DNA of 64,000 nucleotides from Diorhabda sublineata (Eukaryota; Arthropoda; Insecta; Coleoptera; Chrysomelidae): positions 21,408,794 through 21,472,793 of the forward strand of contig NC_079474.1 of NCBI RefSeq assembly GCF_026230105.1, written 5' to 3'. The notes below the pieces were generated by a model that saw nothing but the letters and a program-made list of their open reading frames with translations, did not search any database and was not told the DNA's origin. Shown in pieces: positions 23,756-36,200 of this stretch. Position numbers and translations under genes: made by a program. How positions within the stretch are numbered: the first letter of the stretch is position 1; each line of letters begins with the position of its first letter.

Positions 23756-26722
23756 CTATAACAAAACAAACAAAAATTTAGATAAGCATGAGAAGTTTCT
23801 AAATTTTGCCAAAAATAAAATGAATATCATAACTGAAAAATTATCCAAATGTTTAATTCCGTCATATGTAGATGGATTACCAGTTCTATTTAATCTATTT
23901 TATATGATAGTAGATATTTAAAAAGCTTTTTAGTACTTTCGAATTTAATATTAAATGTATAATAAGGGATTATTTTGCATGGTTATTTTCTTATTTGAGT
24001 CATGAAACTGATAACAAGTCTGATAGACGTCAGTTTCTTAGAAGAAAAGCAGCATACTGCTGGAAAATTAGTTTTTCTTAAGAAAAAGACGAACTTTAAA
24101 TTGCAATTTTTCGAAATCAACAGATATAATATTTGGACATTTCTACAATAATGTAGACGCACCTAGTAATTAACAAACTGCCGTTAAACTATAGAAACGG
24201 TACAATACCTGAAATTTAGTTTGTATTTGGAAGAAACGTTGTCGCTATTTAGTGACTGTTGTTACGTGAGGTACTATATGAACCTAATAGCAGTTTTAAT
24301 ATCTCTTATTTTGTTCGATTTCGATTGTGAATTGGAATTTTTGATGATAAGAATTGAATTTTTCATTTGTTTTCAGTTTCTCTGCCTTGTAGGTGACATA
24401 AGGAGGCAATAGTACGCGAGAGGCTGTACCGCAGATCATAATGGATATCGATGTCTTGCATATTCGCTCTGGATATTTGGTTCCACGACAAAACAACATT
24501 TTTTGCTTGCCAGGGTGATCTTGCATATTTTTTTCATCGTAGTTAAACAGAATACAGGCTGGTATATTCTGTAGCGTTTTCCTCAGATCATTAAAGTATT
24601 CTACCACGATATTCTTGAAATATTAGCTCAACCAACAGCCAACATTTTTTGACTTATCTTTCCTTTGTGTCTTTCTAATAATGAACGGGCCCAATTTGTC
24701 CCATGCATATTTGATTTGAACTTGCTTATATTACGACCTTGGCTATCTAAGAAATTTTTTGCCGATAAGTGTAAGAGGGAATCCCCACTCTCCACAGCAG
24801 TTTGTTGCCCTTATAAATGCTTTTCCTTCATAGAGTGTAAAAACTGTGTCCCCTCCGCTTTTCTTAATACGGCTGCCAATGTACTTATTGCGTAGTGTGC
24901 CAAATGGAATTTTATATTCAGCAGAAGCACGACGAATAGATCATGGATGTTTTTATTTCATTTTTCGTTCTCCTCGGCCATAAATCTCCCTCTGTTTCAT
25001 AGTCTAGTACTTTTCTTTGCCATATATTTAACTTTGCCTCAATCAATTTTTTGATAATTATATTCTCAAAAGTGTTAAAAAATTTACCTCTCCAACGGGG
25101 ATAACGATCATCCAGTTTTTTAATCTGACCATTAAAGTTCAATTTGCCATTCTTCAAAAGTCCTTTCAATGAATCTATAAAAAAGTTACAATTACTATGT
25201 TTGATAACAGTATAGTGAGACTGTATTTTGAGTAATTTAAACATAAAAAATGTGAGAATTACTGTGGAGTCTTCCCCAGATTACACATATTTCAAAGGTC
25301 CAAATTCAAAGCAAAGATATACCAGTAGAACAACAATTTTTATATAAGAAAAAGATGAGATATAGCTCAAGGCATTTATTTACCTGACAATCCAGAATAG
25401 ATATTGTCCAATCTCTGGGTAAGCTTGGTATTGTTCAGAACATTTATCAAAAAATCTATAACAAAAAAATGTATTTACATATATTGTATTGAAATATTTC
25501 ATTCGAATTTATAAGTTCAATTGCTTTTGGATGTGTCATTCATTTTTCAATATCACTTGTTTGAACTGAATCGGTTTTTTTAAATCACCAAGATGAGGTT
25601 TTATAAAACTCCACCGACTAATATAGGGGATATTTCAACAGTTCATGAGGACAGCCGGTTTACATAATTCGACAAATAACTATGATATTTACGGATTCGA
25701 ATTTATCTACAGAAAACGGTTCTTGAATATAGGCAACCAAAACCTCACCTCAAATTGGAATAAGTAACTATGATTTAGCCAATTTAGCCTATTGCTTATA
25801 GTTTATAGCCCCTTTCTTGTAGAAGAATCGGCATGGCGCCTTATTAACTCATTTTTGATGAATTTTGTTTTATTGCGTTCTCCTTTGTTGCGAGGATAAA
25901 TCCAGGGTGCCTAATCCAATCGCTTATTGAGCTAGCATTCGGTTCTATTGCAAATATCACCTCAAATCAAGAGATCATCACGTTTCTGTCACAATATGAG
26001 GGGTATCCCGATCTATTAAATTTATAGTTTATTTAAATGTATCCTTATCACTGGGAAATGCTGAGAAAATGTTATAGATTAATATTAATTATGATTAACA
26101 ATGAATATGACAAATTAACTCTGTTCTATCAAACATCAGCTATGAACAATGCCTGAAAAAAATTAAATTTTCCTCTTCAGCATACAGTAAACTACAGCGC
26201 GTTGACTTACTGGCAATTTCAACGTAAACTTGTCAATACTTCTTAATTACTTTGAATACCTTGACGAAACCATTCACAAAATGACTCCAAATAATATGAG
26301 TAATTCAAATTGAGTACATTGTATAGGGGTTCTTATTTAGAAAATCTTATGTTTGGTTTGAATCGGAATAATACAGTTGGAAATAATTTAAAAATACCTC
26401 AAGGATACCCTTCATCATTCTTAATAACATTTTCTGACAAGTACTGAAATAACCCCTAATATATTATAGTTTGTCGTGAGATTGGTACACCCTTTATACA
26501 ACTATTCTCAATTCCGAATAATCTATTGATGGTTACATATTAATTATTTTTAGGACAATTCTAGAGCTTGACGTTTTCATTACAAACAGTAGAATAATAA
26601 AAATAGTTACCTGTGATTCTGGAATAACGACCTAATAATTTTTGGACAACGTTAGTCAAATAGACTGAGGATCTGAATTTAAGTATCGATAACAAAAAGA
26701 AGATCAAAGCAGCGAATTTCAT
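23649..26722 (-). CDS. Micro-exon secreted repeat protein, gene 2 (4 coding exons)
   Basis: A spliced gene invisible to ORF finding. Exons on the - strand: 26722-26611, 25455-25384, 25174-25088, 23755-23649 (112, 72, 87, 107 nt; 378 nt, 125 residues plus stop). All junctions are phase 1 (G|GT...AG|AT gives Asp), and each intron has GT-AG ends with 'TTATAG' or similar acceptors. Exon 1 encodes a signal peptide ('MKFAALIFFLLSILKF') and 20 more residues. Exons 2-4 each encode one repeat module: 'DNIYSGLS', 'LDDRYPRWR' and 'LDEFYPRWQ' are the module ends. No Cys. A TATA box lies 31 nt before the ATG and AATAAA sites follow the stop. It is paralogous to the gene at 27.1-40.1 kb, head to tail. A secreted product is inferred; the function is unknown. 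A Tigger transposon sits in intron 3. Exon 4 runs through the position where its donor should be (see findings), so this copy may be altered or a pseudogene. Confidence 0.62.
24290..25010 (-). mobile_element. Tigger/pogo transposase remnant inside gene 2 intron 3
   Basis: The - strand carries a DDE_1 transposase with several stops. The order is: start 'MAKKSTRL' then 'NRGRFMAEENEK' (about 25.01-24.97 kb), 'GTLRNKYIGS' (24.9), 'ATNCCGEWGFPLTLIGKKFL' (about 24.75-24.81), 'WARSLLERHKGKIS' (about 24.66-24.70), 'MVEYFNDLRKTLQNIPACIL' with 'FNYDEKNMQDHPGKQK' (from 24607; N-Y-D-E holds the first catalytic Asp) and 'LLPPYVTYKAEKL' (about 24.36-24.40), where it is truncated. It is in the same orientation as the host gene. 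Inverted termini were not found. Confidence 0.8.
25088..25174 (-). CDS. Gene 2 exon 3 (canonical 87-nt module)
   Basis: 87 nt, phase 1-1. Acceptor TTTTTTATAG|AT, donor AGAG|GTAAAT. Encodes D-'SLKGLLKNGKLNFNGQIKKL'-DDRYPRWR. The longer open frame around it (24918-25244) arises because the flanking intron happens to stay open and, further on, enters the Tigger element. Confidence 0.68.
25384..25455 (-). CDS. Gene 2 exon 2 (short module)
   Basis: 72 nt, phase 1 at both ends. Acceptor TTTGTTATAG|AT, donor TCAG|GTAAAT. Encodes D-'FLINVLNNTKLTQRLDNIYS'-GLS: the module with about five residues missing in the middle and Y-S in place of Y-P. Confidence 0.6.
26398..26455 (-). pseudogene. Degenerate module exon in gene 2 intron 1
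   Basis: The - strand has TTAG|GGG ... 'SENVIKNDEGYP'-stop-G|GTATTT: a donor and the Y-P motif at the right distance from it, but an in-frame TGA just after Y-P and an exon length (58 or 46 nt) that breaks the 3n rule. It looks like a dead repeat exon between exon 1 and exon 2. Confidence 0.45.
26611..26722 (-). CDS. Gene 2 exon 1 (signal peptide)
   Basis: ATG at 26722-26720 in the context CAAAAAATGAAA. 37 codons plus one base end at ATCACAG|GTAACT (donor 26605-26610). Basic-hydrophobic start with about 12 apolar residues, ending near the F-R-S-S stretch: a clear signal peptide. The exon then encodes 'TNVVQKLLGRYSRIT', a divergent half module in which Y-S replaces Y-P. Confidence 0.65.
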
Positions 26723-26752
26723 TTTTTGCAAAATTTCTTTGTGCTAACAAAG

Positions 26753-26759
26753 TTTTATA
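26753..26759 (-). promoter_or_regulatory. TATA box of gene 2
   Basis: TATAAAA on the - strand within 'CTACTATAAAACTTTGTTAG', 31 nt upstream of the ATG. Transcription would start almost at the start codon, so the 5' UTR is very short or a more upstream start is used. Confidence 0.5.
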
Positions 26760-27126
26760 GTAGTTTGAAACCCCATATTGTCAATAAGCTACATCGAAAA
26801 GGATGAAACATACAAGGCGAGCAGCCCTGCAAGGCATTCATTGTGCGAGTAAACTGTCCTAGAAGAAGAGCGGCAGCTTCGTTATAATGGTGAGGCTTTT
26901 GTTTTTTTCGTCATAAATAAGATTATCGACAAAATAACACAGCAAACAAAAATATTCTATTCAAATTATTATATAAAACAAATTATAGAGGAGGAGCAAA
27001 TTTTTTCCGGACGAGCTGTACGAAGAAATGAATTCAATGAAGTAAGGCCAAACTCCGGAGCAATAACACGAATTCGCTTAGAGCTACCATTGTGAGACAA
27101 TTACATTCAATATTACGGTTTCTAGT

Positions 27127-27132
27127 TTTATT
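27127..27132 (-). promoter_or_regulatory. Polyadenylation signal of gene 1
   Basis: AATAAA 13 nt after the TAA. The 3' UTR would be only about 30-40 nt, and the gene 2 TATA box is about 370 bp further on. Confidence 0.5.
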
Positions 27133-27144
27133 CCATTTCTCAAA

Positions 27145-27209
27145 TTAATGACCGGTATCATTTCCAAGCCCCTGTAGCATCACTTCTGTTCGATAGCCAG
27201 GTGTGTGCC
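27145..27209 (-). CDS. Gene 1 exon 6 (terminal)
   Basis: Acceptor TTTCTCTATAG|GG, then 20 codons and TAA (27145-27147). Completes Gly with the upstream G, continuing the phase-1 rule. Contains P-G-Y rather than Y-P. Confidence 0.62.
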
Positions 27210-30200
27210 CTATAGAGAAACATTAAGTTAGAACACAATTGGAATATATTCAATACCATAATTGTTAACGACTGTTTCGAAAGACAATGTCCCATGTTCT
27301 TCCCATAATTGATTATTATATGAGTGATACCGCAAAATTATTGTATGCTAACGTTTTTCTTGAAAAACATTATATTTACCTCTTGAACCTGGATAGAAAC
27401 GGTCTAGTTTTCGTATCATATTATTTAAATTGAGGTTGCCACTTTCAATGAACGTAATCAGAGAATCTAAAACAAAGGCTTATATCAATTTCCATCAATT
27501 TCGTTGTATAATTTTTAAATCTGAGGGAGTATGTGCAAGCAGTAATAATTGTTATCCATGTTGTGGGTGTTCTATTGATAAGGTACGATTTTGTATCTTA
27601 AAATTTCTAAAATAAGATTCAGACCACATGATAAATTTTGGTTCTATTTTTATTTGTTGTTCAATTTTCGTATGTTTGTAACATTATTGAGCAACGCTGT
27701 ATTATATTTAGCTTCAGAATTTTTAAACATGTGCAATGCAAGTTAACTTATTCATTGTAGATTTGATTCAATAGGTCCTCTTGTGGCGAATTTTGCCTCC
27801 AACATTTTCCGCCCATTTTATCTTTATCTTTAACAAGCACATCTTGACCGATTGTCAATATTGTTACGAACTAGTCCGCATTAAGCCGGCTCTGGTAATA
27901 ATGAAATTCTAAGATTTGGCGAAGTCAACAGGCGATTTATTCACATTGCTTCTATTGAACTAATTTCTATAAAGGTCTATTTATTCATTTGTTTCGTTTC
28001 TTTATTTTTAGAATTTTTGCGAACTCCGTTCTAGATATATAAACGAGTATTTAGCGCAGTTAGTTAGTCTATAATAAATAGTTATAGTGAACCGAACGAA
28101 ATAGAAAAGTAACCGAAGAATATAAATAAATTATATAAATTAGTTAAGTGTTAGTGATAAGTTGATTATTATAAGTTTGTTGAATGTTGTGTAAAGTTAA
28201 TTAGTGAGTAGAAGACAATATTTTTAAATTCATCCCATCAATACTGATAGTGTAAATAAATGAGAGAAATATTACAAAATTATATCGAAATCCTATAATT
28301 AGATAATATGAAGTTTATACTGAAATAAATGCTAAGTTACATCCAATTTTCTAAACGCATTAATATAGTAACAGTTATAATACTTGATGTGCCGTATCAT
28401 ACTAATGAAAAAATGAGAATGAGTGATTTTTCGAAAATTTGCTGAATGTTAAATGAGATAATCTAGTAGTAAATACAGCAACGAAAAAAAAAAAAAATAT
28501 TACCTCTTAAACGTGGATAGAGATTGTTTGTACTTTGAGTCAAATTGTTCATTTTGATTTTGCCAGTTTTAATGAGTTCACTTAAGGAACCTAGAACACA
28601 AAAGTCTCAGCATATATGAAACAACAACGTTACAAAATAATCATTTTCAGATGTATCATATTCATATTATTGTCGATTTCTTTTAGTTTCAAAATATAAT
28701 AGATTGAATAATTTTATCAGGTATACAAGAAAAAAATATGAAAAATTTATTGAAGACGGAAAATGTAACTATCAAAATTAAATAATACGTTATTGAAGTT
28801 TGTTGAATCAATGTAAAACATGTGGGTCAAAATTGTTCCATTATTCCTGTTGTTTATTGGTAAATTCTCAGTCTATGATACAGAGAAAACAACCAGTGAT
28901 GTTTCTGTAAGAAAGGATTACGGAACTTTTTCTCTTAATTTTGACATGTGAAATTTTTGTTTCCAAAGGACGAAAGAATTTTCGCTTCGCTAGGCCTCCG
29001 TCACATGTCCAAACCAAATGCACTGTTTTGACATCGTCAGGCGCTGCAAAATTTCTCGGAAAAAATATTGCTACCAAAATTTTAAGAATTTACTTCTTCG
29101 TTTACATCATTTTGCCTCACAACCGAAAATATTTTCACATCTTGCAAAAACAAATATGTTGAGTCAAATATTCTGAACATTTTGGGTTGATTTGTTATAT
29201 CTTCAGAAAACAGAAAAAAAAGGAACTAAACTCTTTTATGTCCGTATCTTTGTTAACGTATTCCGAATTACAAAATGATAACTTCATAAATTCAAAGATA
29301 AATTGTGGGATAATTTGAGAAAATTATAAATACTCTTATACAATTTATAACAGTTTCGTTAATTTTTTCTACAGCCACTACAAAAAGTGGTTATTTAATT
29401 TGTCGTATTAATCTCTGGATTTTTTTAGATACCTATAGAATTTGGGTTTCAAACATCTGCTTCTATTTTTCACTTAGACATATTGAGTATTTTAATGCTT
29501 ATCTTCTTAGCATGAAAACGTGAACGATATTAATGGCAAGATAAGTTAACGGGAAAAGATGGAAAATTAAATTAAATCACAGTAGCTTTCATCCAAAAAT
29601 ATTAAATGAATTTCATTTTGGCATTGTTATGCAATTAAATGTTTTTGTCAGACTTGACATAATAATTTAAATAAAACAGCTTTCGTGGAGAAAGTATGAA
29701 GTATAAAATCTTATATCAACTCATTTCAAAACATTTGTCCTGCTCTATTTCTTACTCTTACTGGTTAAGTAATATTTGAATAAAACTATTCACCTGCCCA
29801 TCCAGGATACCGATTTTCTATTCTATCAATCAAATATCTCATAATCGATCTATTATTTCTTATATCACCATTTCTAGAATCTGTAACAGAAAAATTCATT
29901 CATAATTAGCTACACACATCTTAAACCATTGTTTGGAGCAACACTCTTACAATGATTCTATACATCATTTGGGTTAATCGTTCAATTAGCTGGAAAATCA
30001 ATTTCATATATCAAAATATGTTGTTGAAATTAAGAGAAAGTGTTTCATTATTTGTCAATGTTTTAGACTATAATTTAACTGCGGGTTCTAAGTTTTTTCT
30101 CGGCTCAGTGGTCTTAATAAGAATTTCTTATTTTTGCATGGAACCTCAATATTTTTATAATGGTCACCAAACCTTTCATCTTCGCAGCACGAGTGCATTT

Positions 30201-33200
30201 TATTTTTGTTCATTGGTCGCTCACAGTTTTTCTACCAAAGATGCAGAGCCAAAACAACTAGTCATATGATAATGTTAGTTTAATTCAACTGTTGAACTGC
30301 GGAGCACCTTAAATCTATAAAGAAACAATACCAATAGTGACCACATATTTGTCGTAACGAAACTCAAACAAAAATTCTCACAGACAATGAAATTAAGACA
30401 GAAAGACGAAGATTTGATTAAGAGACTGAAAGAAAAAGAAAGCAAGAAAAAATTATTGTTGAGTAAAAGGTGGCAAGCTCAGCCAAAAGACACAAAGGAT
30501 AAATTTAACAGATGTAAAAGTTATTTTAAATAAATATTGAATAACAACGTGGAAGATATACATGAGGAACGAACAATTAAAGCGGACCAAAAAATTGGAG
30601 AAGGAACTTCAATAGAAGAGGAAGTATACACAATTATGAATGAACTGAAAAACAATGAATGTGTTGAGGAAAATAGAATCCGCGCGGAAATCATGGAATA
30701 TGGTGAAGAAAATTACAAAAAATATACAACTTTTCACAAAGTACAGAGGTTAAGAAAATCTGGAGACCACATAGTTAGAAGTACTGAGGGGATTTTGATG
30801 GGAATCAAGAACTGACCAAAGTTTCCCTTTTAAGCTTCTACATAACAACAGTTGAGAATAATATGTGAGAAGACATTTTTCTTTGATTCTAAAGAGACTT
30901 GCGGGTCAATACGGGTACACAAAAAACTGTGTTGAAAATTGAGAAATCTCGTTATAAAGACTTGACCAATTCATTAAATAGGCAAAAAATAAAAGAGACA
31001 AGGCAATCCTGTCTATATACGAACCTATTCAATATTTTATTGGGAATAGTGATAATAGAAAGTAGCACTGAAACAACTTGAAATATTTTTCCCCATATGA
31101 ACAGAGAAATCGAAAGGTTTTTTATTAAAGTTGGAGATGTAGCTGAAAAATTGGTACATGAAAACATTTTTCATTCCTTATAAAATTATATTAATTGATT
31201 GCGGGAATGTATATGAACTCATCGTTGTTTCGACGAGTACCCTTATCACAATTTTCAAAAAACCGTGAGTTTTCTTAATATGATTCCATATCACTATTGT
31301 GATTTGCTTTATTGTTATTGTCAGTACACATGATACGGCTTAGATTAGATGAAAATTATATAAAACTCTGAAGTGAGTATCTCGAGGAAGCAACAATTAG
31401 TGTTGTGGTACCAAGGTCCATCGAAATCAATAATAAACAACACTATGTGTATGTTCAACTATTCGTTTTCTCGTTATTACTCATCTAATCGTGTACATTG
31501 ACTCATTTTATTACAATATTTGGTATTATAGTCAAATTGTTACGAATTTCCCTGTTCAAAAAGTACGAAGAAGAAAAGTGAGATTGTCGTGTAAATAATG
31601 ATAAGGAAAGAGAGCTTATATATATTTTTGAAAATGTTAGCTTAGTTAGTTCATAATTCCTTTGAAATGTTGGTATTCACCACTTACTTTATTTATTGAA
31701 AACCAGGAATCGTTTTTGAAGAACTATGTATGTACAGATAACTGACAGGAGCCAAAAGACCATTTATGCATATTCTTCAGACATGGCAACCTTGCTACTG
31801 TTTGAATGGTTAGAATCATTTTTGAAAATGGATTTTGGATTTGAATCCAAGTAACACGATTTGTTCCACATTCTTGAGGTCTATTTCTAGATCCACACAT
31901 ACATATGTGTGAGATGAGATCAATTGACTATACCTAGCAGGATTTGACATAAAATATGTTGGATCAAAAGGGTAAATTACACTGTTATCACTTACAGAAG
32001 AAGTGATACTCATTAATGAAAACAAAGCAATACAAAGTGTAATCGCTTAGCTTCTCAGTTGGTAAACTCAAATTGAAAAAAGGAGATTTATGGCAAAAAG
32101 GCATTAGAAGCAATACGAGTATCTATAAAAATGCACTCACACTTTTAATATTTTTTGTAGGTATTTCTATCTATGGATGACAATTATTTTTTAATTAGGT
32201 ACCATACATAAAACCAACTAGTTAAGGCTGTTAATTTATATAATAACCTTAGCGAGAAGCAACTCTAATATCAATGTTTTCATCAGTTATGGACTATAAA
32301 AAATGTGATAAATTATCAAAATATGATATCTGACGGAATTATCATATTCTAAAAAAGTCATTTTTTTTGACAATTATTCATGTGACTGACATAATTCGAA
32401 GGTTTCCTATCGTCAAATTTCTCATTAATTCATAAATTAGTTGTTATCAAGACTTCATTTCCATTTCATTTATTTTATGCTTTAAAACACAAGGTAAAAA
32501 TTTATGCGATCTATCGAGCGTTGAAAATTTTTATTTTTGTCGTGTTGATTTTGGCATATGCGTCATTTTTAAAACTAACGAAATCTGATTCTTGCATCAT
32601 AGCTACTGTCAAGATCTGTAGGTACTTTGGTACTTTATGTACTTAGGTACTACTGTAGTTAGCTAACTGTAACATCACAAATAAACATGAGCTCACACAA
32701 CACTAACTTATGTATGTGATTGAATATTCTGTAAGTATAATCTGTTATGTACTGATATGAGCGATGTTTCACAGTCTATTTCACTACATATATACGCTTT
32801 ACTTTCTATTATTTCCACTTTTCAATGGTTTATTATCGTCATAACAAATATATGGATTATAGTTGTTTTGTAATCGTTATTGAACAGTTAGAAACGATTC
32901 ACCCCTTCGCAAGGACTTGGCACTAAAGTTTGATCCTAATGAGCTATTTTTATGCGTCAAAAACTTGCTCTTTAGAATCAATATAAGACAGCCATTTAAG
33001 GAGAATAAATGGTTTTTAACTTTCAAAAAACTATAAAAAAAATGGAACAACACGTCAGCTGTTTGCATCTCCCCACTGGTCTACCAGGGTAAAAATGAAT
33101 ATCAATGAATCAAACAACGAACGTGATCCGGATTGGCAAACATACAGATCATTATCGGATTAACTGGATCATAGTTGTCGAAAAGTCGTACACACTGAAA

Positions 33201-36200
33201 ACTAGATGTAATATCCTTCAAGTGAAAATTCAAACAACTGAGAAGGCTGCACAGATAACAAGGGAGCTTTGAAAACATTAACATAGAAAACAACAAATTC
33301 AAAAGTGGTAAGGAGTTGTTGCAAAGTATTTTCCTGGATTCTTACCACTAAATTAAACTCATGCTGAGTACCTGGACAATGTAAAGACGACTAAGAAGTA
33401 AATAATGAGGTGACAAATGACAGTCAATTATCTGCATGCGCAAAAACGACATTACAGTCCCCTTAGTACATATACATTCAAGAAAAATCTATTAACTATT
33501 TATCGTATATCCTATGAAATCTTATCATGTAAACCACATTAATAAGAATAGCTGTAATATAGTCACGTTTAAAACATTCGGTGGTTCCATCTATTTACCT
33601 TTATAACATATCTGTTATTACAAATCTGTTCATAAAATTGTTCAATTCAATATATTTGAAAAAAATTTGTTTTCATATTTTGTTGTCCAGAGATGATTGA
33701 AAAAAAATCGATTTTGAAAAATTTATTCTCTATAAAATAGACTCGAATGTCCTTTATCGTGTCGCTAATAGTTCAAAAGATATATCAATTTTTCGATTAA
33801 TAAGTCAAGTAAGCCCTGCATATGATATTAGAAAGTATTATAATAAAAGTGCAAAAAGTTTTTATGTACTTATTGATATATGGCTGTTTTTATAACTTTT
33901 TTCTGCTTCAGAGAAAACTATAATAACGTTAATCAATATTTGGCAGAATTGGCAAAAAAATTTTGAGTTTCCCTATTTGATTCAAACAATTTTATAAACA
34001 AATACCATATGTTGATTACTGCCATTGTTTAATATTAATTGAAAAAAAAGTTTCATCGACATTTTTTTACATATTTAATATTTTGCAATAGTTATGAAAA
34101 ATCATAATTAACAGATTATTGAACTTTTATGAACATTGATGCCATGATTTTATGAAGAAAGGGTTCCACGAAGCTTAAACCGGCGCGGAGCACTAGCTTC
34201 AACGACAAAATAAAAATATAAATAATGAAGATGAGAGTTCCGGGAGTTGGGACTTTTTATTGGAAAATTCCTCCTTTTTAACTAGCTTTCTTTTGAAATG
34301 CTTAAATATTAATAGTTTTCGAATTTTATTAATGAAACAATTTTCGTGTTATTTTGTCAATGATATTTGCAATATTTTACCTGCGCCATAATTCTTCAAA
34401 AACATTTTTCTGTTAAGTGAAGTTGTGAACTTGTGGACTAGACTATAACTAAAATTGACAGTTCTAGCGATCCGAAATTAATCCTTTCAGTAGTTTTATA
34501 CATCTCTTGTGATTTTCGTAACTTTATAGAATTACGAAACACTCAATCGAAATGTAAGTATTTCATGCTGGCAGCAAATAACTGTTACGGGATTTAATAT
34601 AGTATTTGTTCTATAAATTGATTATTTCTATGTTAAAGATAATATATATTATCCAACTTCATCGCAAATATAGTATCTCGAGACTTTCCATCTACCGGAC
34701 AGTCTTCCCATTCCATAAAAGTTGCAATTCTCTCTTTGAACTCATGAACACATTATAAAAATTTCCTGCCTACTTTTTTGGATTGTCATAAAATAGCAAC
34801 GTCTATTCATTTTTTTTTTGTTTTCGACTATTCCAGTTGCATTTGATCAATATTGTTTGAAATAAAATTGAAATAGTTAAATTTATCTAAAGCAGAAAAT
34901 TTCTTGCTTAAAGAGCTAAAACTAGTTTTCTCAATAACTGTTTATTTACCATTAGTACATCACGCCTATACGTATAGATCGAACCTCTAATTTATTCTTA
35001 ATTATTCAATACTACATTTTGAAAATATTTTCTGATCTTCGACCTATAAATGTAGACAAAATGTCTCACCATGAAAACTATTTACTATTATAAAGAAGTA
35101 TTAGTTTCCTAACAAAACTATTTGGGATCTTTAAAGATAGTTGTTAATATTTTACCCACATCATAGTGATACTGAGTTGTTCATTTGTAAGAAGTATTGT
35201 TAATATATGTCCATGAGAAATTTTGCGATATGTTTTTAGTAATATTGTACTATCATTTTGAGATATTCCGTTTTTGACTAAATTCGAGTCGAAATATTTC
35301 AGATAAATCAACTGAATTAAAAGTTCTATTTGATGACCGTAACATTGAAGATGCTGCTTATATTATATTACATGACAGCAATAATTTCACAAACAAATCA
35401 TCCAAAGTAGATCTTAAAATATCCGCTTAATTCACTAAAAATACATAAAGACAATGGGAAGTACATCTAACCACTGATCAATTCCAGTGATACAAGCTTA
35501 CCGTTCTTTATTTTAAATTTGATAATGATTTAAAAAGATATAACATCGATAATGAATTTTTCATACATTCAACAAATAATCAATGTATAAGGCAAGTAAT
35601 ACGAATGGATAACTATTATGTCAGTTATTATGAATGTTTGTACTGTATAATTTCCGTGTCCGAGCTTATGAATCGGTGCGACACTTAAACCATCTAGAAT
35701 TTCCAATCAATTCAATCATATACGCTTCGAACGACGCCAATTTTCATTTACCACAATTTTGTTATGAATGTATCGTGAATAATTTTACCTTTAACACCTG
35801 AGTACAGATGGTTGGCATTGGTATTCAAGTTATTTCCAAAACCTGAAACAAAATGCAGATTAATGAATCATTGAAATATTTCTAGATATTTTCCTGTGAA
35901 CGATACGATACCTTTATCAATTCTTAATGATTGTATTTTGGTAATTGATAAGTAAAAGGGTAATGGATAAGAAAGATGGGAGATTTCCTCCATCATATCA
36001 TATGATATTGTGAACAAAATCCTAAAATTTCCTCGGTGGGTCTGTTCTAGCTACCAACCATGAATTGGGAGCTAGCTAACCGTGATGTTACTATTAAAGC
36101 TATTCAAAATCGAAAGGGCAGACCATTATCTGAACCCAGTTATGTATCTACGGAACCGCCATCTACAAAGCAACAATCAAAATTGGCCTACAGTTCTCGT

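Noticed and set aside
24918..25244. 108-codon - frame taken as one exon
   Set aside because: Only 25088-25174 fits the module and has both splice sites. The rest is intron and Tigger sequence.
31201..31260. Hairpin or tRNA-like sequence
   Set aside because: No cloverleaf with T-loop GTTCRA box could be drawn here or elsewhere in the window by eye.
31816..32060. Signal-peptide-like frame on - ('AITLCIALFSLMSITSS') as a possible first exon of another micro-exon gene
   Set aside because: The good frame is opened by a stop (TAA) and the in-frame ATG comes after the hydrophobic core. No phase-1 donor follows at a sensible position.
34381..34425. Donor-like GCAG|GTAAAA after 'MFLKNYGA' on - as an extra gene 1 exon
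   Set aside because: The possible exon (29 nt from the nearest AG) is not a multiple of three and contains a stop in the phase required.
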